A DNA stretch of 64,000 nt, from NCBI RefSeq assembly GCF_000376945.1, contig NZ_AQXU01000019.1, positions 124,001 through 188,000 of the forward strand, read 5' to 3'. Shown in pieces: positions 1 through 8,590 of the stretch. Each line of letters starts with the position of its first letter. Within the stretch, counting starts at the first letter, position 1. Position numbers and translations under genes: made by a program. Source of the DNA: Leeia oryzae DSM 17879 (GTDB lineage: Bacteria > Pseudomonadota > Gammaproteobacteria > Burkholderiales > Leeiaceae). Under the pieces are notes generated by a model. That model ran no database searches, was not told where the DNA came from, and saw nothing but the letters and a program-made list of their open reading frames with translations.

Positions 1-59
1 TGTTTTAAATGTAACTTGTAACCGTGTTATTGGTAATGTTTGAATGGTAATAAGCTGTA

Positions 60-91
60 AAGGGCATTCTTCGGAATGCCCTTCGCTTTTT
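60..91. terminator. Intrinsic terminator of a gene left of the window
   Basis: A perfect 10-bp stem (60-69 with 74-83) closed by a TTCG tetraloop is followed by a short T run at 87-91. It probably ends transcription of a gene whose body lies to the left; one frame is open from base 2 to a TGA at 41-43, but that is too short to identify. Confidence 0.85.
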
Positions 92-202
92 GTACTTCCC
101 GTTTTGATGATCGGCATGGTGTATCGCTATTGGCCATGCTGCCATGTACACCTCATCGGCATGTCTGCTGATTTAATCCTGTACCAAATCCCTGTTACAA
201 AA

Positions 203-236
203 TTGGCTCTATTGCATCAACCATTTTTGGCTCTAT
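203..236. promoter_or_regulatory. Tandem direct repeat TTGGCTCTAT upstream of a GNAT gene
   Basis: The decamer TTGGCTCTAT occurs at 203-212 and again at 227-236, a 24-bp step, 59 bases before the acetyltransferase start at 295. Direct repeats about two helical turns apart are typical of operators bound by dimeric regulators that read half-sites head to tail, as known for MocR-type GntR regulators. Assignment to that family is a guess from the layout. Confidence 0.4.
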
Positions 237-294
237 AAATGGTGCCATAAAGGCTTTACCATCCATGTCATGCCCGATAAAAATGGAGACAGAC

Positions 295-735
295 ATGCAG
301 ATTCGAATGGTAACGTCACAAGACTTTGACCAATGGTTGCCTTTGTGGAAAGGCTATCAGACCTTTTATAAGGTGGATCTGGCCGATGAGGTCACACAGC
401 AGACATGGCAACGCTTTCTGGACCCGGCAGAACCTATGCACTGTGCGGTAGCAGAAGTGAATGGCGAGCTGGTGGGCATGGTGCATTACATTTATCACCG
501 TAGCTGCTGGACCATGGGTGACTACTGCTATTTGCAGGATTTGTTCGCCGTGCCGCAGCAACGCGGCAAAGGGGTTGGCCGCGCACTGATCGAACACGTC
601 TATGCAGCCAGCAAGGCGGCCGGTGCGGCCCGGGTATGGTGGCTAACGCACGAAACCAATGAAGAGGCCATGAAGCTGTACGACCGGATTGCCGACAAGA
701 GTGGTTTCATCCAGTACCGCAAGGTGCTGCCTTGA
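295..735 (+). CDS. GNAT family N-acetyltransferase
   Basis: A 146-residue cytosolic acetyltransferase of the GNAT superfamily, which moves an acetyl group from acetyl-CoA to an amine. The acetyl-CoA pyrophosphate loop is QQRGKGVGRA (about residues 88-97), after the central strand YLQDLFAVP; the C-terminal part (WWLTHETNEEAMKLYD) is the usual cofactor- and substrate-side helix. I chose the ATG at 295 because GGAGA sits 7-8 bases before it; an upstream ATG at 265 lacks such a site. Its compact length and C-terminal pattern resemble small-molecule (diamine or amino acid) acetylases more than ribosomal-protein acetylases, but the substrate cannot be read from sequence. A second, unrelated GNAT follows 84 bases downstream. 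Confidence 0.85.
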   Translation: MQIRMVTSQDFDQWLPLWKGYQTFYKVDLADEVTQQTWQRFLDPAEPMHCAVAEVNGELVGMVHYIYHRSCWTMGDYCYLQDLFAVPQQRGKGVGRALIEHVYAASKAAGAARVWWLTHETNEEAMKLYDRIADKSGFIQYRKVLP

Positions 736-819
736 GCATATGTCTGGCTTGGCCGCAAAATGAACCTGATCGTATCTGAAATCGTACTTGAATGTATTTG
801 AATACCTGGAAAAGCAACC

Positions 820-1545
820 ATGAAACATCAGCTTAACGCATACGGGCAACCCATCGGACTGGATGTCCCCCACTGGACACCAAGACCATACCCGTCCGGT
901 GATACCTTGCAAGGCCGCTATTGCCGGCTGGAACATGTAGACCTGGTTCGGCATGGAGATGACCTTTTTGCCGCCTACCAAGCGGCAACCGATGGCCGTG
1001 ACTGGACGTATATCCCGGTAGGGCCGTTTACGGACAGAGCCTTGTTTGCGCAGCACCTGCAAACCATTCAGGCTTCCAAAGATCCGCTGCATTATGCCGT
1101 GATCGATCAGCAATCCGGCAAAGCGCTGGGTACCTTGTCCCTGATGCGGATAGACCCGCAGAACGGGGTGATCGAGGTAGGGTTTGTGGTGTATTCGCCA
1201 GCCCTGAAACACACGCGCATAGCCACCGAAGCCCAGTACCTGCTGATGGCATATGCGTTTGATACGCTAGGTTACCGTCGTTACGAGTGGAAGTGTGATG
1301 CGCTCAACGCGCCATCCCGTGTGGCGGCAGAACGTCTGGGCTTCCGGTTTGAAGGGGTATTCCGCAATGCGAGTATTTACAAGGGCCGCTCGCGCGATAC
1401 CGCCTGGTATTCGATCACGGATGCGGAGTGGCCAGCGGTCAGACACGCTTTATGCCAATGGCTGGATGCGGCCAACTTTGATGCAACAGGCAAGCAGAAG
1501 CAGGGCTTGAGCCTGTTGATGTCGCAACGCGACGCCAGCGTTTAA
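820..1545 (+). CDS. GNAT family N-acetyltransferase, RimJ/RimL type
   Basis: A 241-residue GNAT protein of the RimJ/RimL-like subgroup. Typical signs are the strand GVIEVGFVVYSP followed by the cofactor-binding helix starting TRIATEAQYLLM, then YEWKCDALNAPSRVAAERLGF, and the terminal GRSRDTAWYSITDAEWP segment that is highly characteristic of this subgroup. Family members acetylate protein N-termini or small amines; the natural substrate here is unknown. It lies 84 bases after another GNAT on the same strand and may be co-transcribed with it. The gene is complete and shows no anomaly. Confidence 0.85.
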   Translation: MKHQLNAYGQPIGLDVPHWTPRPYPSGDTLQGRYCRLEHVDLVRHGDDLFAAYQAATDGRDWTYIPVGPFTDRALFAQHLQTIQASKDPLHYAVIDQQSGKALGTLSLMRIDPQNGVIEVGFVVYSPALKHTRIATEAQYLLMAYAFDTLGYRRYEWKCDALNAPSRVAAERLGFRFEGVFRNASIYKGRSRDTAWYSITDAEWPAVRHALCQWLDAANFDATGKQKQGLSLLMSQRDASV

Positions 1546-1577
1546 CGCTGTCTCTACTGCAAGCGGGAGGTGCCAGG

Positions 1578-1937
1578 TTAACCCGCCAAAGAAAGTGCTG
1601 CTGGTTTGCCGGACGGATTTTTCAGGCCAATCCGGCGATTCACCTGTACTGCAATCCCGAAAGTCTTGAGCGCCTTTTCCGGTTTGGGTTGTGCCTGGGG
1701 CAAAGGCTTTGCCTGTGGCAAAAAACAGAAGTAGCCATTCAGGCAGAGGGATTCTATGGCTTGTGTGCTGCGCAGGCAATCTGGCAGGCTGATATCCCGG
1801 ATGTGACTTTCATAGACATAAGCAAGTTCGTCCAGATGAATGGACGCTTCTTGCGCCAGTATCGACCGGTCCAGACCTGGTCGGACAGCCACCATGAATG
1901 GCTGGTTGCTGGTACTGTGATAAAGCTGTATCCGCAT
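1578..1937 (-). CDS. Hypothetical protein, 119 aa
   Basis: A small protein I do not recognise. The start at 1937 is preceded by GGAG six bases upstream, a much better site than the in-frame ATG twelve codons earlier. The N-terminal half (MRIQLYHSTSNQPFMVAV) and the middle look like a folded soluble domain; the C-terminal third is rich in Pro, Lys and Gln (PQAKPLPQAQPKPEK) and is probably disordered. There is no signal peptide or membrane segment. It converges with the upstream GNAT gene, ending 33 bases from it. Coding status rests on the good ribosome-binding site and the sensible amino acid composition. Confidence 0.55.
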   Translation of the reverse strand: MRIQLYHSTSNQPFMVAVRPGLDRSILAQEASIHLDELAYVYESHIRDISLPDCLRSTQAIESLCLNGYFCFLPQAKPLPQAQPKPEKALKTFGIAVQVNRRIGLKNPSGKPAALSLAG

Positions 1938-2321
1938 GCTGTGCTCCAGACCAATGCCTTTTACTGTCTGCAACTTAAATGCTGATGATCAGTAAGGTAC
2001 TGGTCATTGATTACCAATGACATGTGTCGGATGATACCGGGCGGATATTACAAGAGAGTGTCAGCACGAATTACCATCAATTCGTCTGCTGGCTGGCGGT
2101 GGCCGAAACGCATTAAGACGTGGCAAATAAAGACAACGGCGGTTAATTACCCTGGCCGTCTGGATGAACAACACCAGTAAACGCCACGCTATTTTGCGGC
2201 GCGTTTACTGGTGGGTATTGCACAATCAAATCACGATCAAATCATCTTATGCCATCACATGACATGCCATGCAGGCGCATGCGTGATATATCGGTGGCAT
2301 GTCTCGATGTTAATGCGCTAT
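1938..2321. other. Intergenic region with one hairpin
   Basis: No convincing gene. The region lies between the start of the small hypothetical gene and the end of the H-NS gene. Its only clear structure is the 13-bp inverted repeat at 2172-2213. Confidence 0.5.
2172..2213. terminator. 13-bp perfect inverted repeat downstream of the H-NS gene
   Basis: Bases 2172-2184 are the exact reverse complement of 2201-2213, with a 16-base loop. It lies about 110 bases beyond the H-NS stop. No T run follows on either strand, so it is either a Rho-dependent or processed 3-prime end, or a protein-binding dyad. Confidence 0.4.
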
Positions 2322-2648
2322 TCAGATCGCCATATCTGATTCTTTTTTGCCGCTGGCAATGGCGGCTTCAAACCATTTCGGTTTTCTGCCTTTTCCGGTC
2401 CAGGTTTGAGAACGGTCAGCCGGGTTAGCGTATTTTGCAGCAGATACTTTGGCCGGTTTGCCTGCATTCTTCTTGTTCAGCAATGAGGAAATATCATCGA
2501 CATTCATGCCAAGGCTCTCTGCCTTTTGCTTGATGGTATCCAGCAACGCACTGACTTCAGATTGTTTACGGTTTTTGACTTCCATATCAATTTGCTCGCG
2601 CAGGCTGGTCAGTTCATCAAAGCTGAGTGTGGCTAAATTAATGTTCAT
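2322..2648 (-). CDS. H-NS family nucleoid-associated protein
   Basis: A 108-residue histone-like nucleoid-structuring protein. The N-terminal half is a predicted coiled coil for dimerisation (FDELTSLREQIDMEVKNRKQ); the C-terminal half is the DNA-binding domain with KYANPADRSQTWTGKGRKPKW (about residues 72-92), where TWTGKGRKP is the AT-hook-like minor-groove loop typical of betaproteobacterial H-NS relatives. Such proteins coat AT-rich DNA and silence genes there. It has a long divergent upstream region of more than 700 bases that is itself AT-rich around 2850-2960, which would allow autorepression. The genome may carry further paralogues outside this window. Confidence 0.93.
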   Translation of the reverse strand: MNINLATLSFDELTSLREQIDMEVKNRKQSEVSALLDTIKQKAESLGMNVDDISSLLNKKNAGKPAKVSAAKYANPADRSQTWTGKGRKPKWFEAAIASGKKESDMAI

Positions 2649-3258
2649 GTTTGTCTCGTTTCCATATTTTTGTGTGAGCGAAGCCGCTTGCCATTCTTCT
2701 AATGGGGGCCATCAAGCATATTTCAACCTTTTTGCCATTAGAAGGACGTGTCATTCATCGAATGCATGCAAACAGCACTTTACCGATGCGCAATTTGACC
2801 GGTCTCGGGAATTACCCATACAGGGGACCGGGTCAATTTCTTGTTATTAAGAATAGGTGTCTAAATCGCAAAGAAAGTTCATTTCCAGTTTACGCTTTTT
2901 AAAAATAAATTTCATTTCCCTGAAAGACAAATTTTTTCCGGCACTTGAATTACATCTTTCCCAGACCGCATAACGGGCCCATTTCTGCTTTTGCCCAAAT
3001 ACACACCATCATTATTCTGGACACTGATCGATAGAGGCATATCGCTCATGAAGTGCATCGCTACCTTGGTTGTTATCCGTTAGCAGGGTTAATCGAACCT
3101 CAATGGCCACAAGAAGGCACAACTGCACCACGGTGAAGCAATGCTGCACCGCAATGCAGCAAATGACCGCCGGCATGATCGGGCTGGCAAACGGGCGACG
3201 GGTTGCAAGTCAAGCCCTGACGCCTATATAGGGTTTTTTCATCGCTTTCTTATACAAG
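2649..3258. other. Long AT-rich intergenic region between H-NS and an EAL operon
   Basis: About 600 bases with no credible coding region. Bases 2850-2960 are markedly AT-rich. The stretch should hold the H-NS promoter and, if the sigma-54 promoter at 3259 is real, the enhancer sites for its activator. A CCCT/AGGG mini-stem followed by six Ts near 3214-3240 could be a weak terminator that insulates the operon. Confidence 0.5.
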
Positions 3259-3274
3259 TGGCATGCAAATTGCT
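3259..3274 (+). promoter_or_regulatory. Sigma-54 (RpoN) promoter
   Basis: TGGCATGCAAATTGCT fits the sigma-54 consensus TGGCACG-N4-TTGCW with one mismatch (T for C at the sixth base). The invariant GG (3260-3261) and GC (3272-3273) are exactly ten bases apart. Transcription would begin near 3285 and give a leader of about 100 bases before the EAL gene. RpoN commonly drives flagellar and chemotaxis genes, which agrees with the operon content. Confidence 0.75.
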
Positions 3275-3298
3275 TTTTCAGGGATAAGGAATTCGGGT

Positions 3299-3369
3299 CA
3301 AAGGCGGCCCTTTGCAATAGAACAATGGCGTTCTCCGGGGATTTACCCCTGGCGAGCGCTTTTTTTTTT
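3299..3369 (+). terminator. Leader hairpin plus intrinsic terminator (candidate attenuator)
   Basis: Two stems lie in the leader. CAAAGG/CCTTTG (3299-3304 with 3309-3314) has a CGGC loop. The second stem pairs 3328-3340 with 3346-3359 around an ATTTA loop, with one bulged T (3350) and one mismatch, and is followed at once by ten Ts (3360-3369). The T run ends six bases before the ribosome-binding region of the EAL gene at 3384. Since the sigma-54 promoter is upstream of it, the terminator lies inside the operon's own leader. What would control read-through is unknown. Confidence 0.75.
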
Positions 3370-3383
3370 AGAGGATAGACAAT

Positions 3384-4703
3384 ATGGAATATACGGCCAA
3401 TGTCTTGCCGCAAAGCGTGAGCCCGCTATGGGGTGCGCGCCATGTCCGTCCGCTTGTGCCGGACATGCCTGGCCAGCCTCCCTTGGCGGTTGTCTTGCAG
3501 GCCATGCAGGAAGAGGGGGGACGAGCGAAAGGCATGTTCCGTCATCTGCGCATGGATAGCGGGTTTCAGCCAATTTATAGCTTGCCGCATAGTCGCATTG
3601 TCGGGCACGAGGCATTGCTGCGGGCCACGCAAGCGGATGGGATGGCGGTCTCGCCAAAACTGGCGCTGGAAATGGCCCGTACGGATGCCGAACTGGTGTT
3701 TGCAGACCGTTTGTGCCGGGCTGTCCATCTGCGGAATTATCAGATACAGACCCAGCCGGTGCATGATCAGACCTGGCTGTTTCTGAATGTCTCGACCGGT
3801 GTGGTGGCCCAGCGTCGTGACTTTGGCTCTTTTTTTACCGATCTGCTCGCGCATGCCGGATTTCCTGCCAGGCGGGTGGTGGTGGAGATTCTGGAAGGCG
3901 CGGTGCCGGATTTGGGTCTGCTGGCAGATGCCATTGCCTGGTATCAGCACTTGGGGTGCCTGGTCGCGCTGGATGATTTTGGCGCAGAAGCCTCCAATAT
4001 CGAGCGGATCTGGCGTACCGCGCCGGATATCGTCAAGCTCGACCGTGAACTGATTGCCTCGGCAGAGCGTTCGGCCAAGGCTCGCAGGGTGTTGCCGGGT
4101 ATTGTCGATCTGATTCACGAGGCCGGTAGTCTGGCCTTGATTGAAGGGGTCGAAACGGTATCGCAAGCCGCCTTGGCGATTGATGCCGGGGCAGATCTGG
4201 CGCAGGGCTACCATTTTGCCCGGCCGGCGCCTAATCCGCTACGCGAGGGGGATGGCGGTATCCGTGCACTGGCGGTGCAAAAAGAAATCTCGGTCGCCAG
4301 ACAGCGTAGTGAACTGGAGCCCTACATGGCTGCGGTACGTCAGTCGGCCAAATGCTTGCAAGCACAGATGCGTCTGACGGATGCGTGTGCAGAGTTGCTG
4401 CGCCAGCCTGGGGTGGACCGCTGTTATCTGATTAACGAAAAAGGGGTACAGGTAGGGGAAAGCATCCTGCCCGCCGGCCAAGAACCGGCCGCTTCCCGGT
4501 TTGCACCGCTGGAAAATGCCGCAGGCGCCAACTGGTCTTCCCGCTCTTATCACTACTGCGCCATTGCCCAGCCGGGCGAGGTGCAAGTCAGCCGTCCCTA
4601 TCTGTCGGTGGCCAATTCATGCCTGTGCATTACCTTGTCGCTGGCTATCCGGGTCTCGGATACGTTGAGCGTTTTGTGTTGTGATCTTAACTGGGAGGAA
4701 TGA
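3384..4703 (+). CDS. EAL-domain cyclic di-GMP phosphodiesterase with C-terminal Cache-like domain
   Basis: A 439-residue protein expected to hydrolyse cyclic di-GMP to pGpG. The EAL domain (about residues 55-285) keeps the catalytic set: EALLR (76-80), Asn in FLNVS (135), Glu in VVEILE (168), DDFG (197-200), Lys in VKLD (218), Glu residues in IEGVET (254, 257) and Gln in QGYHFARP (274). I therefore expect an active enzyme. The C-terminal 150 residues contain [13 protein letters not shown] and [17 protein letters not shown], matching the PAS/Cache-like sensory domain found C-terminal to EAL in YkuI-type proteins. No membrane segment is visible. AGAGGA precedes the ATG by 9 bases. The receptor gene downstream starts one base after this stop codon, so translation is probably coupled. 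Confidence 0.93.
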   Translation: MEYTANVLPQSVSPLWGARHVRPLVPDMPGQPPLAVVLQAMQEEGGRAKGMFRHLRMDSGFQPIYSLPHSRIVGHEALLRATQADGMAVSPKLALEMARTDAELVFADRLCRAVHLRNYQIQTQPVHDQTWLFLNVSTGVVAQRRDFGSFFTDLLAHAGFPARRVVVEILEGAVPDLGLLADAIAWYQHLGCLVALDDFGAEASNIERIWRTAPDIVKLDRELIASAERSAKARRVLPGIVDLIHEAGSLALIEGVETVSQAALAIDAGADLAQGYHFARPAPNPLREGDGGIRALAVQKEISVARQRSELEPYMAAVRQSAKCLQAQMRLTDACAELLRQPGVDRCYLINEKGVQVGESILPAGQEPAASRFAPLENAAGANWSSRSYHYCAIAQPGEVQVSRPYLSVANSCLCITLSLAIRVSDTLSVLCCDLNWEE

Positions 4704-4704
4704 C

Positions 4705-5910
4705 ATGACTCATCTGCTGATCCATCCTGCCATGGCCTTGCTGCATCGCCTGCGTCTGCGGGGCAAGTTTTTACTGGTAGGCACCTTGTTTGTATTGGCC
4801 ATGTCCGGCATGGCGGTTGCCAGCCAGCTGACCAGTATCGGGGCATTCCGGCCATGGCTAGAGGCAACCTCGTGGACGCTGGCCATTCTGGGGCTTTATG
4901 CGTTTGCTGCACTGTATCGGGTGACCATCACGACTGTGCAAGAAGTCTTGCAGACAGTGCAACGGCTGGCCGAGGGGGATCTGGTCGCCCGTGCCGCGGT
5001 AGACGGCAAGGATGAAATGGCCAAGGTGGCGATACGCCTGAACGAAATGGCGCGCGAGAACGGCAGGCTGATTGCCGATGTGCGCGGCGCGGCAGAAGAG
5101 GTCGCCAGCGCAGCAACCGAGCTGGCGCTGGCGTCTGGCCGGGTGTTGAACGGGGCGGCCACCCAGAGCGAGCTATCCAGTGCCACGGCCACCGCCATGA
5201 CGCAAATCCAGAGCAATGTCGAGCAGGTGGCGGCCAATGCCAGAGACACCCAACTGATTGCAGATCATTCCGAAGTGCTGGTGCAGGAAGGCGTGACGAT
5301 GGTGAGCCAGGCAGAGGCCGAAATGGTGGGTATCCGGGATGCCGTCATGCAGCTCTCGCAGCTGATTGCATCGCTAGGGCTCCGGTCTGGCGAAATTGGC
5401 GGCATTGTCGGGGTCATTCGGGAGATTGCCGACCAGACCAATCTGCTGGCCCTGAACGCCGCTATCGAGGCGGCCAGGGCCGGTGAACAGGGCAGAGGGT
5501 TCTCGGTGGTGGCAGATGAAGTCCGAAAGCTGGCAGAACGTACCAGCGTAGCCACGCGTGAAATCAGCCAGTTGATTGGCACGATTCGGACGGAAATTGA
5601 TTCGGCAGTGCTGCGCATGGATGAGGGGCGTTTGCGGGCAGACCGCGGGGTGCTGCTGGCGGATCAGGCCGCCCGCTCGCTGGAGGGCATGCGAGAAGGG
5701 GTGCATCGTACAAAAGACCAGGTCAGTGCCATTGCCATGTCTACCAAAGAGCAGAGCGAGGCCAGTCGTAGTGCGGTCGATAACATGACGCTGATTGCCG
5801 GCAAAGCGCAAGAAAACCATACCGCCAGCAGCGAGGCTACTTCGGTGGCACGGTATCTGGAGGAGTTGTCTGCCGGTTTGCGTGCGGTTGCCGTGCGTTT
5901 CCAGATTTAA
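4705..5910 (+). CDS. Methyl-accepting chemotaxis protein lacking a periplasmic sensor domain
   Basis: A 401-residue chemoreceptor. Two membrane segments (about residues 21-40 and 54-72) are separated by only about 13 residues, so there is no periplasmic ligand-binding domain. A HAMP linker follows (about 73-125, with [20 protein letters not shown]), then the coiled-coil signalling domain whose hairpin tip [20 protein letters not shown] begins near 240. There is no C-terminal CheR-binding pentapeptide. The start at 4705 is chosen because GGGAGG lies 6-11 bases before it, inside the end of the EAL gene; a GTG at 4681 is a poorer choice. Input must come from the membrane, the HAMP domain or a partner; the next gene encodes a candidate partner. 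Confidence 0.95.
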   Translation: MTHLLIHPAMALLHRLRLRGKFLLVGTLFVLAMSGMAVASQLTSIGAFRPWLEATSWTLAILGLYAFAALYRVTITTVQEVLQTVQRLAEGDLVARAAVDGKDEMAKVAIRLNEMARENGRLIADVRGAAEEVASAATELALASGRVLNGAATQSELSSATATAMTQIQSNVEQVAANARDTQLIADHSEVLVQEGVTMVSQAEAEMVGIRDAVMQLSQLIASLGLRSGEIGGIVGVIREIADQTNLLALNAAIEAARAGEQGRGFSVVADEVRKLAERTSVATREISQLIGTIRTEIDSAVLRMDEGRLRADRGVLLADQAARSLEGMREGVHRTKDQVSAIAMSTKEQSEASRSAVDNMTLIAGKAQENHTASSEATSVARYLEELSAGLRAVAVRFQI

Positions 5911-5932
5911 CCTCAATTACCCAGGAGTTCAC

Positions 5933-6799
5933 ATGGAAACGGTCTTGATCAGTATCGGTTTGTTGTCTGGTGTGTTTGTGCTGCTCCACTGGTTGCAACG
6001 CAAACTGGCGCAGATGAGCCAGTTGCGTCGTCAACGCGGTTTGGGCGCGGTCAAGGCCGGCGTTAATCTGATGACCTGTGTCCAGCAGCATCGCGGCATG
6101 TCTGCTGCCCTGTTAAGCGGTGATCACAGCTTCAAACCACGCTTGCTGGGTATGCAGGACAAGATTGCCCAGGCCCTGAATCAGGTATCCGATGCACTGA
6201 CCAATGCGCCAGAGCAAGGCATGGCCAGACGGCGCTTCTTGCAAATCCAGCAGGCATGGTCACAATTGCAGCAGCAGGTACAAACCCTGAACCCGGAGCA
6301 AAGCTTTAAGCAGCATACGGGGCTGATCCGGCAGGTACTCTATCTGCTTGGGGACATGGGGGAGCGTGCCGGTCTGCTGGAAGGCCACCGGTTGGCGCAA
6401 ACGCAGTTGGCAGAAGTCTTGCTGCAGCGTTTGCCGTTGCTGGCAGAAAGCATCGGCCAGGCACGTGCGCTGGGCAGCGCCAGTGCCGCCAAAGGGGCTT
6501 GTGGTGCCGTCGGGCGAATTCGACTGGCGTTTCTGCTGCAGCGCATCCGGACTTGCCAAACCCAAACGGACATTGCGTTTGATTATCCGGCGCTAACCGC
6601 CTTGGCTACCCGCTGTAGCGAGAAGGTAGATGCCTTGCAAATGGTCATCTCAACCCGCATTCTGGGCCCGGATACGATTGACCTGGCACCGGATGCATAT
6701 TTCAAGATGGCCACAGACGCCATTGATGCCTGTCTGGCGCTTTGGCAAGCTGCGGCCGGGCTGGTTGCAGAAGGCGATGGCATGGCGATGCAAACTTAA
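5933..6799 (+). CDS. Membrane-anchored NIT-like (nitrate/nitrite sensing) domain protein
   Basis: A 288-residue protein with one N-terminal membrane helix (about residues 3-20) and a long all-helical remainder. The motif QQHRGMSAALLSGD (51-64) resembles the NIT signature (Q-x-x-RG-x-S) of nitrate/nitrite-sensing domains, and a second helical repeat holds GDMGERAGLLEGHRLAQTQL. NIT domains normally sit N-terminal to kinase, receptor or antiterminator outputs; here no output domain follows. AGGAG six bases before the ATG at 5933 fixes the start, 22 bases after the receptor stop. Gene order suggests it works with the EAL protein and the receptor. The family call is from motif memory and is moderate; ligand binding is inference. 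Confidence 0.7.
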   Translation: METVLISIGLLSGVFVLLHWLQRKLAQMSQLRRQRGLGAVKAGVNLMTCVQQHRGMSAALLSGDHSFKPRLLGMQDKIAQALNQVSDALTNAPEQGMARRRFLQIQQAWSQLQQQVQTLNPEQSFKQHTGLIRQVLYLLGDMGERAGLLEGHRLAQTQLAEVLLQRLPLLAESIGQARALGSASAAKGACGAVGRIRLAFLLQRIRTCQTQTDIAFDYPALTALATRCSEKVDALQMVISTRILGPDTIDLAPDAYFKMATDAIDACLALWQAAAGLVAEGDGMAMQT

Positions 6800-6846
6800 G
6801 GCCTTGTTCTGCCAACGATCTTGCCCATGCTTTGGGCGCTGAACTG

Positions 6847-7371
6847 TCAGGGGCGGTCAAGCTGTAACATGACACGGCCGCTGTCATCAAAACATGCAAT
6901 ACTCCTGCTTGCATCCGTTGTGCAGAACTGTTCGCGCCGGGCCTCCTCCATGCTACCGATTTTGACTTGGGTTCCGAGCCGATCATTCAAAAAAGCTTCT
7001 GCCCCAGTCGCACTATAATCATACTTATGATCAGAAAACGGATGGCATGTATTCAGGGATTCACATTTGAAATCAATGTATCTGGTTTGTTTCCAGTCGT
7101 TCGTCTCGGCGTCACGACTTACAGAGACAAAGATTTCTTTCTGCCCGCTTTTACATGAGACTGCGTCTTTTTTAATATACATTTTTTCGCCGTTGACACC
7201 TTCGGCTACGTCTTCCGTTGCGCAGGTATACCCTGCCTTTTTCAGGTTTTTGAAAATTGTGCCAGGTTTCATGAATACATTTACACCAACGAGTGTAATT
7301 GGACTTGTGCCTGCCATGACAGTTGTGGATAACGCTGCCGCAATAAGGAATAGGGCTTTGTTCTTCTTCAT
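6847..7371 (-). CDS. Exported cysteine-rich hypothetical protein
   Basis: A 174-residue protein beginning with a classic signal peptide (MKKNKALFLIAAALSTTVMA, cleavage expected after AMA-like VMA-G). The mature part has six cysteines, at GYTC, AVSC, DFKC, LNTC, EQFC and SIAC, consistent with three disulfides in the periplasm. No enzymatic motif or known family is apparent. GGAG six bases before the ATG at 7371 supports this start over the in-frame ATG at 7383, whose own codon is part of that site. It converges with the EAL/receptor/NIT operon. Monocistronic as far as can be seen. Confidence 0.75.
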   Translation of the reverse strand: MKKNKALFLIAAALSTTVMAGTSPITLVGVNVFMKPGTIFKNLKKAGYTCATEDVAEGVNGEKMYIKKDAVSCKSGQKEIFVSVSRDAETNDWKQTRYIDFKCESLNTCHPFSDHKYDYSATGAEAFLNDRLGTQVKIGSMEEARREQFCTTDASRSIACFDDSGRVMLQLDRP

Positions 7372-7383
7372 GATTTTCTCCAT

Positions 7384-7729
7384 TTAGAGCAGAGTAAATT
7401 GCTTCAGGTACGCATTTTAAATAATGCAGGTGTCAACATGGCATTCTAACCTGGCGTGTACATTCAACATGTCGCTGTTCAGCATAAAATGGATAGCAGT
7501 TGCCCAAAAGTAATCAATAAAACGCCATGACTACACATGAGGTGCTAATCAGTCGAGTGCCGAATGTGATATGGCCGGAAATAATGCACAGGCCAACGAG
7601 GCTAACGATGGTGTGACGTCCTGTGCTAAATTCTGTGTCCGGTAGCCATGACAGATAACTCATGTACACCAATACTTGCTCATTACCGGAAAAGCGTACT
7701 CTGGTATTCATTAATGCTTTGGGATTGTC
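7384..7729. other. Intergenic region without visible features
   Basis: About 345 bases between the divergent exported-protein gene and the ABM gene. I see no gene, strong hairpin or repeat; it should hold both promoters. Confidence 0.5.
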
Positions 7730-8014
7730 ATGTATAAATTCCTGATTTCCATTCAGCTGCAACCCGGTACGCGCGACAAGATTCTGGCGGCTGCTGCACC
7801 CGTCCAGGCATTGACCCGGGCAGAGCCAGGCTGTATCGCCTATGACTTTTTTACTTGTACCGATGACCCGGACCGGCTGGTGTTTGTGGAATGCTTCAAA
7901 TCCAAAGCCGACCATGAATACCATTGCGAGCAGGATTACACCAAAACGTTTATTGCCTTGCATGAACCGTTTCATGTTTCGCTGAGTTTTGAAACCATCA
8001 ATATTCATGCATGA
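7730..8014 (+). CDS. ABM-domain (YgiN-like) putative monooxygenase
   Basis: A 94-residue single-domain protein of the antibiotic-biosynthesis-monooxygenase fold, a ferredoxin-like dimer. Typical signs are the first strand and helix (YKFLISIQLQPGTRDKILAA), the EPGCIAYDFF strand and the VFVECFKSKADHEYHCE segment. Members such as YgiN act on quinones, others degrade haem or are of unknown role; no cofactor motif lets me choose. The gene lies 45 bases before tadA on the same strand and may share its transcript. Confidence 0.85.
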   Translation: MYKFLISIQLQPGTRDKILAAAAPVQALTRAEPGCIAYDFFTCTDDPDRLVFVECFKSKADHEYHCEQDYTKTFIALHEPFHVSLSFETINIHA

Positions 8015-8056
8015 GTTCCTGTGTTAGATTTGGCGTCTGCCCCCATTAACTGATGA

Positions 8057-8575
<519 letters not shown>

Positions 8576-8590
8576 TACCCTTGCGGGTCA

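Noticed and set aside
2-43. Open frame at the left edge ending with TGA at 41-43, upstream of the terminator
   Set aside because: Only 13 codons are visible and nothing in them allows an assignment; noted under the terminator and not called as a gene.
2702-2902. 66-codon open frame upstream of the EAL operon
   Set aside because: No ribosome-binding site, no recognisable sequence and AT-rich intergenic composition.
3181-3330. Possible cyclic di-GMP riboswitch (GEMM) upstream of the EAL gene
   Set aside because: Pieces such as GGCAAACGGG and GTCAAGCC recall the GEMM core, but the GNRA tetraloop, its receptor and the proper order are missing, and most of it lies upstream of the predicted start site.
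7514-8008. 164-codon open frame on the minus strand across the ABM gene
   Set aside because: It overlaps a clear ABM-domain protein on the other strand, and its own sequence resembles no protein family.
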